A DNA stretch of 5,948 bases from Phycisphaerae bacterium (GCA_014380825.1 JACMJD010000147.1:1-5948); one strand, 5' to 3'. Numbered from the stretch's first letter, positions 1-5,948 are shown. Notes: generated by a model not told the origin, from the letters alone. A program made the numbers and translations.

Positions 1-1359
1 CGCGATCAGCCGGGCGCCGAGGCTTTGCATGGGCGTGAGCACGAGCCAGTCAACGTCGTATATCAGCCGGCCGTGCGTGTACGGGTCGGGCCACATCACG
101 TTGAAGAGCGGCGCCGCATTTTCGGCCGGGTAGACGAACCACAGGCCGACGAATTCGTGCGATAGCCAGAGCAACAGGTAGATGAAGAAACGGACGAACA
201 GGTAGCAGAGCGAGCCGTAAATGATCGCTACCAGAGTGTAAAACGCGAGGCGCCACGGGCGGGCGTAGAGATAGCTGAACGATCGCGAGATCGCGTCGAA
301 GCTGTCGGAGCCTTCGACCGCGATCGTCGGATACATCAGGTTGAACCCGCCCACCAGACCGAGCAGCACGAGCGTCATGATGAAGCCCGCCGCCAGCGCC
401 AGGAAGAAGAACGCGCCGACGAGGATGGGCCCGATGCCGGGGATGTTGCCGACCAATCCGCCGAGCGCGACTACCAGGCCGACGATCAGCACGATCAGCA
501 GCGGGATGATCGGCGCGGAAACGAACGACAGGAACTTGTTCATCGAGAACGCCAGCGCCTGCCGGATTGAAATCTTTTCTTCCCGCGCCACATGCACCGC
601 GGCGATGCGCGAGATGGCGCCGCCGAAGATCGACCAGATCGTCAGGAAGTAGAGCCCGAAGATTGTGAAGAAGATCGGATGCCGACCGATCGCCCAGAGC
701 GGGCCCCACATGAAGAAGCGCACGAGTGCGCCGCCCACGCCTGCGTCGCCGAACCAGTTTCCGGTTCGAACGGCGCGGACGATGGAGTTGATCTGGCCGA
801 CCTCGTAGCCGAAGAACGTGTCGAACAGGCCGTAGCCTTCAAAATCGTTCGCGGCGCGCAGGCGGGCGGAGCCGTCATCGTAGGTAAGCCGCAGGTCCAG
901 ATCGCGCCGGCGCTTGGCTTCAGGTTTCTGCTCGGCGGGCGCTTTGTCGAAACGGTCGTGAATCGCTGCTACGTCGCGCCTGACGTTCTGCTTGATGTAA
1001 TACTCGATGTCATCGGTGTCGCCGTTTGGATAGTGGCCTGCTTCCTTCAACATCTCATCGTGGCGCTGGCCAAGCATTCGCCGAAGGTCGTTGCGCTGCT
1101 GGTTGTAATTGGCGATCGGATTCGCGGTGTCGCGCGTTTCCTCGAATATCCGCAGCTCGCCCGGCACCGCGCGATACTGCGGACGCAGTTTCCAGACCTG
1201 ATCCAGCACGCGTCCGCCGGCGTAAATCAAGAACAGCGCCGCCAGCGCGAGGAACAGCTTGGACGGGTGAATCGCGATCCGGAAACTTCGAAAGATCAGT
1301 GTAAACGGAAATGTGCTGCGCCAATCGATGCCGCGAAGGACTTGCGGTTCATCCGCCAT
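1..1359 (-). CDS. Multi-spanning inner-membrane protein of unknown function (3' end cut by window edge)
   Basis: This frame stays open for 453 codons from an ATG at 1359 to the left edge, so the C-terminus is missing. The start is supported by an AGAGG ribosome site 6 bases upstream and a strong promoter further up. A short N-terminal region (about 1-34) precedes a first membrane segment (about 35-52, LFLALAALFLIYAGG). A charged soluble domain follows (about 53-210), rich in R, D and E. Further hydrophobic segments lie near 228-249, 279-303, 311-337 and 371-400. A conserved-looking loop at 348-370 reads VEGSDSFDAISRSFSYLY then A-R-P-W-R. I recall similar hypothetical proteins in planctomycetes, but I cannot name a function. 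The layout (one helix, a soluble insert, a polytopic block) suggests an envelope or transport-related role, which is inference only. The longest antisense frame here is a GC-driven shadow. Confidence 0.85.
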   Translation of the reverse strand, partial: MADEPQVLRGIDWRSTFPFTLIFRSFRIAIHPSKLFLALAALFLIYAGGRVLDQVWKLRPQYRAVPGELRIFEETRDTANPIANYNQQRNDLRRMLGQRHDEMLKEAGHYPNGDTDDIEYYIKQNVRRDVAAIHDRFDKAPAEQKPEAKRRRDLDLRLTYDDGSARLRAANDFEGYGLFDTFFGYEVGQINSIVRAVRTGNWFGDAGVGGALVRFFMWGPLWAIGRHPIFFTIFGLYFLTIWSIFGGAISRIAAVHVAREEKISIRQALAFSMNKFLSFVSAPIIPLLIVLIVGLVVALGGLVGNIPGIGPILVGAFFFLALAAGFIMTLVLLGLVGGFNLMYPTIAVEGSDSFDAISRSFSYLYARPWRLAFYTLVAIIYGSLCYLFVRFFIYLLLWLSHEFVGLWFVYPAENAAPLFNVMWPDPYTHGRLIYDVDWLVLTPMQSLGARLIA

Positions 1360-1410
1360 GTCGAGCCTCTTTCGTTCCCTGTGTAGATCAGTGTCTGTCG
1401 AGCGCGCGGC

Positions 1411-1440
1411 ATTATAGAGGAGCGCGCACGCGATCCACAA
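1411..1440 (-). promoter_or_regulatory. Sigma70-type promoter for the membrane-protein gene
   Basis: On the minus strand a perfect TATAAT -10 box (1416 to 1411) is preceded by TTGTGG (1440 to 1435) at an 18-base spacing, which matches TTGACA at the first three positions. Transcription would begin near 1404 and give a leader of about 45 bases before the ATG at 1359. The box stands out in a very GC-rich surrounding and lies between two genes, which supports a real promoter. It implies that the membrane gene need not rely on read-through from thiL. Confidence 0.6.
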
Positions 1441-1454
1441 TAACACGCGCGCGC
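1424..1454. other. GC-rich imperfect stem-loop between thiL and the membrane-protein gene
   Basis: Bases 1424-1432 and 1446-1454 can pair as two 4-bp GC blocks separated by one mismatch, around a 13-base loop. The structure starts 3 bases past the thiL stop codon and could end or stabilise the thiL transcript. No run of T follows it on the minus strand, so it is not a classic intrinsic terminator. The loop contains the TTGTGG -35 hexamer of the next gene's promoter. Alternating GC sequence pairs easily by chance, so confidence is low. Confidence 0.3.
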
Positions 1455-1456
1455 AA

Positions 1457-2338
1457 TTACCAACGCGCGATCCAGCCGCGCTCCGGCAGGGCGTCGCGCT
1501 GCCCATCTTTCTCGATTTGCACGGGCGGCGCTCCTTCACCGGACGGAAGAATGGAGCCGATTCGCATACATCCCGAGTGATGAAAATCGTCGCCGGCGGT
1601 GAAGAGCAGCTCGTGATCTTCACCATCGTGGAGCGCGGCCTCCAGTCCGGTCGCATCTTCGTGAATGGGAATGCGAGCCGCTTCGACAAGGGCGGAGACG
1701 ACGCTGGCGTTACAGATTTGCCGCAGATCGCGGGAAAGGCCGTCGCTGATGTCGATCATCGCTGTGATTTTTCCGGTGGCGGCGATCTCGCGCGCCAGCT
1801 TCACGCGCGGTATGAAGTTCAGATGCCGCCCGCGAATGCTGCCGCCAAGTGGGCCGGTGACGAAAATTCCATCGCCGGCTTTGGCGCCGCTGCGCGTGAC
1901 GGGATCAATGCCGTCGCTCTTGCCGATGATCGCGACGGTCAGCGCGAGTTTTCCATCCCACGCGCTCGTGTCGCCACCGACGATCGCGCAATCGTAAGCA
2001 TCCGCTGCGTCCTTCATGCCCAGATAAAGTTCTTTCGCGAATTCAAGCGAGCTCCCGCGCGACAGCGCGACACTCGCAACGGCGGCCACCGGCAGGCACG
2101 CCATCGCGGCGCAGTCGGAGATGTTGCGATTCATCGCCTTGCGTCCGATGTCGCGAGGCGAATGAACCTGCGAATCAAAATGCACGCCGTCCAGAACCTG
2201 ATCGATGCCAACGAGCATCAGATCGCGCGACCCGGCCCAGTTCAAGACCGCCAGATCATCACCGGCGGCAGTTCGAACGACGCTGGAGGAGCGCTGTTGG
2301 GCGTACAGCCACTGAAGGAAATCGGACTCGGATGGCAT
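1457..2338 (-). CDS. thiL: Thiamine-monophosphate kinase ThiL
   Basis: ThiL is the cytoplasmic enzyme that phosphorylates thiamine monophosphate with ATP to give thiamine diphosphate, the last step of cofactor synthesis. The 293-residue protein has the family motifs in order: GDD at 26-28, GRKAMNRNISDCAAM at 65-79 (metal and nucleotide binding region), GGDTS at 121-125, TRSGAKAGD at 148-156 leading into VTGPLGGS, IDISDGLSRDL at 195-205, and GEDHELLFT at 239-247. These match the AIRS/PurM-like N- and C-terminal halves. It is slightly shorter than the usual 300-330 residues, with a compact stretch between GPLGGS and FIPR, but no motif is missing. The ATG lies 5 bases after the stop of the M48 protease gene. 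The only purine-rich stretch (GAAGAAGAG) is inside that gene's last codons and about 12 bases from the ATG, so translation is probably coupled. A 316-codon antisense frame covers it and is a shadow. Confidence 0.95.
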   Translation of the reverse strand: MPSESDFLQWLYAQQRSSSVVRTAAGDDLAVLNWAGSRDLMLVGIDQVLDGVHFDSQVHSPRDIGRKAMNRNISDCAAMACLPVAAVASVALSRGSSLEFAKELYLGMKDAADAYDCAIVGGDTSAWDGKLALTVAIIGKSDGIDPVTRSGAKAGDGIFVTGPLGGSIRGRHLNFIPRVKLAREIAATGKITAMIDISDGLSRDLRQICNASVVSALVEAARIPIHEDATGLEAALHDGEDHELLFTAGDDFHHSGCMRIGSILPSGEGAPPVQIEKDGQRDALPERGWIARW

Positions 2339-2343
2339 TCGCG

Positions 2344-3369
2344 CTACTTGCTCTTCTTCGATTGGTTCGCCTGCGCCTGCTTCGCCAGGTCTTCGCGCGC
2401 CTTGATTGCATCCGGCGGATCGACCGGCGCCACGCAGCTTCTCGGCAGCGCCTGGAGCAGTTTCTGACTGCCCGCCAGCGTGCGATCGTCTGGTAATTTT
2501 TTACCCAGGCTCGCCGCACGCTGTTTGATCGCGGCGAATTCTTTTGCGTCGGCAACCGGCGGCCTGCGCCACCTCGATGCGTCCGGCGGCAGCTCGCTGG
2601 TGCGACGCTCGGTGGATTCAACCCGGCTGGCGAGCGTCGGGTGATCGCTCAACATCGCCGGCGTCTTGTCGTAACCCTTTTCGATCATGTGCTCGAAGAA
2701 ATCGTCGAAGTGTCGCGGATCCCAGCCGGCACGCGTGTAGAAATAGAACCCGTACTTATCGGCTTCGTCTTCGTCTTTTCGCGTAAAGCCCATGTTGGCG
2801 AACTGCCCGGCGGCCCCACCGAGGCCGGCGCCCGCGGAAGCCGCCGCCATTTTGTTGTCGTCACCGCCCAGCGCATACCCCGCCGCGCCTCCCGCGAGCG
2901 CGCCGCCGATTAATAACGGCAACTGTCGATTCGTGCCCTTCTGCACATGCCGACCGTACACATGCGCGTATTCGTGCGCCATCACCGCCGCCAATTCATC
3001 CTCCGTCTGCGCCTGTTGAAGCAGCTCGTTGTAGATGTACATGTGCTCACCGCCGGTGGTAAACGCGTTGACGGTCTTGCTGTTCACCAGGTGAAACTGC
3101 ATTCGATCGGAAAACATCCACTCATCATTCCCCTCAAACGCTGCTTTCGGACCGATCCGCTCCTGATGCGCTTCGCGTCCCGCGTCGATGATGCGATCGC
3201 CGACCTTCTGTAGATATTGCGACAATTGCGGGTCGCGCATCACCGCCGGCTGCAACGTGCCGTGCATCTGCTGGGCGTTGTCGATCACCGAGCGATCGGT
3301 CGCGCAGCCGAACGCGGACAGCGTTACAGCCAACAGGATTATTCGACAGCATGTGTTTCCGAATCGCAT
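2344..3369 (-). CDS. M48-family zinc metalloprotease, probable lipoprotein
   Basis: A 341-residue peptidase of the M48 type (BepA/LoiP/HtpX-like), a zinc enzyme class often involved in envelope protein quality control. The N-terminus MRFGNTCCRIILLAVTLSAF followed by G-C at 21-22 is a signal peptide with a loose lipobox (A-F-G-C, not the classic L-A-G-C), suggesting a lipid-anchored exported protein. The zinc motif is HEYAH at 132-136, with the third ligand probably E200 in the E-D-E-A-D segment (200-204). The downstream S-D-H-P at 241-244 (H243) fits the conserved active-site histidine region. Between them lies a Gly/Ala-rich hydrophobic stretch (about 151-192), as in many family members. The tail (about 270-341) is charged and Lys/Ala-rich. 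The frame continues upstream to 3840, but the ATG at 3369 has an AAAGGA ribosome site 8 bases before it and begins the signal peptide. The longer forms would cover the divergent PhzF gene. It is the first gene of a pair with thiL. The substrate is unknown. Confidence 0.92.
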   Translation of the reverse strand: MRFGNTCCRIILLAVTLSAFGCATDRSVIDNAQQMHGTLQPAVMRDPQLSQYLQKVGDRIIDAGREAHQERIGPKAAFEGNDEWMFSDRMQFHLVNSKTVNAFTTGGEHMYIYNELLQQAQTEDELAAVMAHEYAHVYGRHVQKGTNRQLPLLIGGALAGGAAGYALGGDDNKMAAASAGAGLGGAAGQFANMGFTRKDEDEADKYGFYFYTRAGWDPRHFDDFFEHMIEKGYDKTPAMLSDHPTLASRVESTERRTSELPPDASRWRRPPVADAKEFAAIKQRAASLGKKLPDDRTLAGSQKLLQALPRSCVAPVDPPDAIKAREDLAKQAQANQSKKSK

Positions 3370-3402
3370 TTGGCGAGTCCTTTGAAGCGTCATAACCCGC
3401 GA

Positions 3403-3431
3403 ATGTAAACGCCACGCCACAAATGCCGCAA
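3403..3431 (-). promoter_or_regulatory. Candidate promoter for the M48-thiL pair
   Basis: On the minus strand TTGCGG (3431 to 3426) is followed after exactly 17 bases by TTACAT (3408 to 3403). Each hexamer matches the sigma70 consensus at only three positions, and the -10 lacks the important second-position A. The placement is sensible: about 34 bases upstream of the M48 ATG and inside the divergent intergenic region, with no better pair seen there. It is a candidate only. Confidence 0.25.
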
Positions 3432-3453
3432 CGGACGATGCGCGGACCTGCGT

Positions 3454-3459
3454 TATCAT
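3454..3459 (+). promoter_or_regulatory. Candidate -10 box directly ahead of the PhzF gene (possible leaderless start)
   Basis: TATCAT, five of six matches to TATAAT, ends 6 bases before the ATG at 3466. If used, transcription would begin at or next to the start codon and the mRNA would have no leader. This fits the absence of any recognisable ribosome-binding site before this gene. I found no convincing -35 hexamer 16-18 bases upstream, so support is weak. Confidence 0.3.
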
Positions 3460-3465
3460 GCTGGC

Positions 3466-4293
3466 ATGGCCAACCACGAATTCTTTCAAGTAGACGCATT
3501 TGCCGACCGTCCGTTTGCGGGAAATCCCGCCGCCGTGTTCATTCTCGCTAGGCCCGCGGATGAAACGTGGATGCAAAACGTTGCCCGTGAGATGAACCTC
3601 TCTGAAACGGCCTTCCTGCACCGCGTCGCCGGCGCCGACGAAGCGCTGTTCAACCTCCGCTGGTTCACACCCGCCGTCGAGGTCGATCTGTGCGGCCACG
3701 CAACGCTGGCGAGCGCGCATGTGCTGTGGGAGACGAATCTGCTTCCGCGAAATGTGGAACCGCGATTTCAGTCGCGCAGCGGAATCCTGGGCGCGAAGTG
3801 GTCCGATGGGTGGATCGAGCTCGATTTTCCCGCCACGCACCCGACCTCGCTTTCATCGGATGAAGCCACCACGCTGATCAACGATCTGGCCACAGCGCTG
3901 GGCACGCACGTCATCGGCGCGCGGCGAACGCGATTCGATCTTCTGGTTGTCATGGATTCCAAATCCGCCGTCCGTAAGCTCGAGCCGGATTTCGGAAGAC
4001 TCCGCAAGCTGAAGGGGCGCGGCATCATTGTCACCGCTCGCGCAGACACATCGCAATACGACTTCGTCTCCCGCTTCTTCGCACCTGCTGCCGGCGTCGA
4101 CGAAGATCCCGTCACCGGCTCGGCACACTGCGCGCTCACGCCATACTGGTCCGAAAAGCTCGGCAAAACGCGAATGACCGCATACCAAGCCTCCCCTCGC
4201 GGCGGCGTGGTGCGCGTCGAACTGCGCGGCAATCGCGTCGCGCTGGGTGGACAGGCGATCACCGTCGCGCGGGGTGAGCTGATCGGTGACTGA
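3466..4293 (+). CDS. PhzF-family isomerase/epimerase-like protein
   Basis: A 275-residue protein of the PhzF/diaminopimelate-epimerase fold, near the family's usual length of about 260-300. The start fits well: FFQVDAFADRPFAGNPAAVF at 6-25 is the typical opening strand and loop. The catalytic glutamate of PhzF corresponds to E47 in NLSETAF (44-50). DLCGHATLASAHVLW (74-88) and GVDEDPVTGSAHCAL (210-224) are the two conserved active-site loops, one in each half of the pseudo-symmetric fold. PhzF itself isomerises a phenazine precursor, but most homologues have no known substrate, and no phenazine genes are visible here. I therefore give no gene symbol and do not assign that reaction. It is a single gene, diverging from the M48-thiL pair and followed by a terminator. 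No Shine-Dalgarno sequence is seen before the ATG. The coding region is intact. Confidence 0.93.
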   Translation: MANHEFFQVDAFADRPFAGNPAAVFILARPADETWMQNVAREMNLSETAFLHRVAGADEALFNLRWFTPAVEVDLCGHATLASAHVLWETNLLPRNVEPRFQSRSGILGAKWSDGWIELDFPATHPTSLSSDEATTLINDLATALGTHVIGARRTRFDLLVVMDSKSAVRKLEPDFGRLRKLKGRGIIVTARADTSQYDFVSRFFAPAAGVDEDPVTGSAHCALTPYWSEKLGKTRMTAYQASPRGGVVRVELRGNRVALGGQAITVARGELIGD

Positions 4294-4302
4294 GCTTGTG
4301 TT

Positions 4303-4331
4303 GCGCTGCAGCCCACGCTGGCGCGCAGCGC
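4303..4331. repeat. Left palindromic unit of an inverted, REP/BIME-like pair
   Basis: GCGCTGC (4303-4309) and GCAGCGC (4325-4331) form a 7-bp hairpin with a 15-base loop. An overlapping alternative hairpin pairs 4319-4326 with 4328-4335 (TGGCGCGC and GCGCGCCA around a single A). Bases 4314-4331 are an exact 18-base inverted copy of 4407-4424. It begins 9 bases after the PhzF stop codon. Whether this is a dispersed family cannot be judged from one window. Confidence 0.55.
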
Positions 4332-4341
4332 GCCAAAACAC

Positions 4342-4367
4342 AAAATCCGCTTTCGCGATTTTTTTTT
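4342..4367 (+). terminator. Intrinsic terminator of the PhzF gene
   Basis: AAAATC (4342-4347) and GC (4349-4350) pair with GCGATTTT (4355-4362) around a TTTC loop, with one bulged C at 4348. The right arm runs into nine consecutive T bases (4359-4367). This A-tract, stem, T-tract layout is typical of a Rho-independent terminator. It lies about 50 bases after the PhzF stop, and would separate that gene's transcript from the portal gene downstream. The GC part of the stem is short, which lowers certainty slightly. Confidence 0.65.
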
Positions 4368-4406
4368 GACCTGCATTCACAAGGGTTTAGGCCAATCGCG
4401 CGAATT

Positions 4407-4440
4407 GCGCTGCGCGCCAGCGTGAGCGCGCGCGCAGCGC
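4407..4440. repeat. Right palindromic unit of an inverted, REP/BIME-like pair
   Basis: GCGCTGCGCGC (4407-4417) and GCGCGCAGCGC (4430-4440) form a perfect 11-bp hairpin with a 12-base loop. The first 18 bases (4407-4424) are the exact reverse complement of 4314-4331 in the left unit, 75 bases away. Each unit is a hairpin in its own right and the two are inverted relative to each other, as in bacterial REP pairs. It is non-coding and lies between the terminator and the portal gene. Confidence 0.55.
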
Positions 4441-4456
4441 GTCCAGTAAGGGTGAA

Positions 4457-4477
4457 GCGATCGATCGGCTCGATCGC
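4457..4477. promoter_or_regulatory. 8-bp palindrome ahead of the portal gene
   Basis: GCGATCGA (4457-4464) and TCGATCGC (4470-4477) are perfect inverted repeats separated by TCGGC. The site ends 26 bases before the portal start codon. It could be an operator for a dimeric regulator, or a hairpin in the mRNA leader. Neither role is proven. GATC- and CGATCG-rich palindromes are also fairly common in GC-rich genomes. Confidence 0.35.
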
Positions 4478-4494
4478 GCGACGGACCACCCGCT

Positions 4495-4498
4495 GGAG
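4495..4498 (+). promoter_or_regulatory. Ribosome-binding site of the portal gene
   Basis: GGAG lies 5 bases before the ATG at 4504 and fixes this start among the later in-frame ATG codons. It shows that the portal gene keeps a standard translation signal and is not merely the leftover of a broken gene. Confidence 0.7.
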
Positions 4499-4503
4499 AC
4501 GCG

Positions 4504-5948
4504 ATGAGCTATCAATTCAATTCGCTCCTGGACAACGAAACCGCCATCCACGCCCTGACGAACGCAGATGAATTTCGTCGCCTCGCGCAACGAATGCTCG
4601 ATCACGACGCGCCGCGTCTTCGGCGGCGATGGAACTACTACCGCAATCTCCTTACGCCGGTCGTCGCGCGGTCGGACGAAGCGGGATCGGATCGACCGTA
4701 TCGGCAGGCACAGGAATGGGGCCTGCCCGCGCGAATCACCGGTGTCATGGCGGGCGAAAGCGCGTCGTTCGCGCCATTGATGGATGGCGTGTCGCGCAAG
4801 GAAGTCGTCGTCGAGAACGACATCGGCTGGCGCATCGAAACGCTGGTCGATTACCTCTTCGGCCGGCCGGTCACGATCAATTCGGCCGCGCCGGATGCGA
4901 AGCGACGCGAGGTGATTGGGAAACTCCTGCGCGCAATTTTCGCGCGGCACGGCGGGATCGTGTTTCTCCAGCAGATCGCGCTGATGGGCGCGGTGTACGG
5001 GTTCGTTGACGTGCTCGTGAAGTTCGACGCGCCGGCCGTCAAAGAAATCTCCAGCGAATCTTTGATCGATCTTTCCACGGACAGCGCCGGCCTGTCCGAG
5101 CGGGCGCATCCGTCTTCCCCGGATGCGTCCGTCACGCCCGATGCGGAGCCTGCGCCGCGCGCCGACGATTCACGCAAGACGAATGACGAAGATGCGCAAG
5201 ACGCCTGCCTGGCGCGCCTCGCTCGTTGCATTCGCTTCGAGATCGTCGACCCGGCGCGGGCTCTGCCCCTCCTCGACCCGAACGACTATCGAAACATCCA
5301 GGCGTACGCGCAGGTTTACCCCATAGCGCGGCCGCCGAACGCGCGATCGACGGCATCGACTGCGAAAAAGAACTGGATCGAGAAGTTGTTTCCGCGATTC
5401 GTCACGTCTGCGCTGGCGATGTCCGCAACCGATTCGATCGACGTCGTCGAACTGATCACCGCCACGCGCTGGCAACGTTACGAAGACGAGGTGCTCGTCG
5501 CCGAAGGAAACAATTCGCTCGCTGAGTTGCCGCTAGTCCACATCCAGAACGCGGCCGTGCCGTTCGAATACGTTGGCAGCAGTGATGTGGAATCGCTCAT
5601 CCCGCTTCAGGATGAGTTGAACACGCGACTCTCCGATCGCGCACATCGCATCACGATGCAGTCGTTCAAGATGTATCTCGGCAAAGGCATCGACAACTTC
5701 GGCGATCTGCCCGTCGCGCCTGGCCGGATGTGGATGACCGACAACGACAACGCCCAGGTGATCGAGTTCGGCGGCGACGCGTCGAGCCCGAGCGAAGACA
5801 GCCACATCCGCGAGATCCGCGAAGCGATGGACAAGACTAGTTCGGTCACACCCATCGCCGCCGGCGCGATCAAAGGTCGCATCGGCCGGCTTACCAGCGC
5901 CGCGGCGCTGCGCGTCACGCTCCTGGCACTGCTCGCGAAAACCGACCG
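4504..5948 (+). CDS. Phage portal protein, SPP1 gp6-like (3' end cut by window edge)
   Basis: Portal proteins form the dodecameric ring at one capsid vertex through which DNA is packaged and ejected. The frame is open for 481 codons to the right edge with no stop or frameshift, so the C-terminus is missing (SPP1 gp6 is about 500 residues). Family-like stretches, recognised by memory: an N-terminal helical region; DIGWRIETLVDYLFGRPVTI at 106-125; GGIVFLQQIALMGAVYGFVD at 150-169; QDELNTRLSDRAHRITMQSF at 369-388 followed by KMYLGKG; and an EFGGD segment (421-425) running into helix 433-445 and LTSAAALRVTLLALLAKT (463-480), resembling the stem-helix region. Residues about 197-233 are a Pro/Ser/Asp-rich low-complexity insert. 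The start has a GGAG site. No terminase gene lies upstream, where it commonly would. Codon use looks like the neighbours'. The portal assignment is fairly sure; prophage versus domesticated cluster is open. Confidence 0.85.
   Translation, partial: MSYQFNSLLDNETAIHALTNADEFRRLAQRMLDHDAPRLRRRWNYYRNLLTPVVARSDEAGSDRPYRQAQEWGLPARITGVMAGESASFAPLMDGVSRKEVVVENDIGWRIETLVDYLFGRPVTINSAAPDAKRREVIGKLLRAIFARHGGIVFLQQIALMGAVYGFVDVLVKFDAPAVKEISSESLIDLSTDSAGLSERAHPSSPDASVTPDAEPAPRADDSRKTNDEDAQDACLARLARCIRFEIVDPARALPLLDPNDYRNIQAYAQVYPIARPPNARSTASTAKKNWIEKLFPRFVTSALAMSATDSIDVVELITATRWQRYEDEVLVAEGNNSLAELPLVHIQNAAVPFEYVGSSDVESLIPLQDELNTRLSDRAHRITMQSFKMYLGKGIDNFGDLPVAPGRMWMTDNDNAQVIEFGGDASSPSEDSHIREIREAMDKTSSVTPIAAGAIKGRIGRLTSAAALRVTLLALLAKTD

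Noticed and set aside
592..1386. 264-codon plus-strand open frame
   Set aside because: It lies antisense to the membrane-protein gene, whose frame has clear membrane segments, a ribosome site and a promoter. The plus frame has no recognisable motif and is a by-product of GC-rich codon use.
1517..2467. 316-codon plus-strand open frame, longer than the gene beneath it
   Set aside because: It is antisense to thiL, which carries every family motif. The plus-strand translation is Arg/Ala/Gly-rich with no recognisable domain.
3370..3840. N-terminal extension of the M48 protease frame up to 3840
   Set aside because: It would overlap most of the first half of the PhzF gene in antisense and bury the signal peptide internally. 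The ATG at 3369 has a good ribosome site.
3466..4293. PhzF gene as part of a phenazine cluster
   Set aside because: No other phenazine genes are present, and most PhzF-like proteins work elsewhere or have unknown substrates.
4366..4394. TTGACC as the -35 of a portal-gene promoter
   Set aside because: The hexamer matches the consensus at five positions, but no acceptable -10 lies 15-18 bases downstream (TAGGCC or neighbours). It also overlaps the terminator T-tract.
4303..4440. Inverted repeat as ends of a miniature transposon or a phage att site
   Set aside because: No target-site duplication was seen around the arms, and an att site would need a second copy, which is outside the window. 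REP-like pairing explains the nested hairpins better.
4387..5109. 240-codon minus-strand open frame
   Set aside because: It is antisense to the portal gene and covers the palindromic repeats. It is charged and of low complexity, with no recognisable domain.

Overview
The window looks like a piece of chromosome from a GC-rich bacterium. Planctomycetota, possibly Phycisphaerae, is the best guess. This rests on remembered family resemblance and not on a search: the style of the partial membrane protein (an 'EGSDSFDAISRSFSY' signature before an R-P-W), the compact ThiL, and the SPP1-type portal with its 'LSDRAHR...SFKMYLGKG' block. There are five protein-coding genes, two of them cut by the window edges. 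I see no rRNA, tRNA, CRISPR array or insertion sequence.

Left part (1-3369) is all on the minus strand. Reading in transcription order from right to left, it holds an M48-family zinc metalloprotease with a lipoprotein-like N-terminus (3369 to 2344), then thiL, thiamine-monophosphate kinase (2338 to 1457). Only 5 bases separate the two, so they are probably one transcript with coupled translation. After a 97-base gap comes a large multi-spanning inner-membrane protein of unknown function (1359 to the left edge). That gap carries a perfect TATAAT -10 box, so the membrane gene probably has its own promoter.

Middle (3370-3465) is a 96-base divergent intergenic region. It drives the M48-thiL pair leftwards and a PhzF-family isomerase/epimerase-like gene rightwards (3466-4293).

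Right part: after the PhzF gene there is a 210-base non-coding stretch (4294-4503). It contains a hairpin-plus-T9 terminator bracketed by two GC-rich palindromic units in opposite orientation (an 18-bp perfect inverted repeat, REP/BIME-like), then a separate 8-bp palindrome just ahead of the next gene. That gene (4504 to the right edge) is the N-terminal 481 residues of an SPP1 gp6-type phage portal protein. It is intact, with no terminase or integrase between it and the housekeeping genes. The portal gene next to ordinary metabolic genes, entered through a terminator and palindromic repeats, is the main point of interest: it may mark the edge of a prophage, or a gene-transfer-agent-like or domesticated virion cluster, lying to the right of the window.
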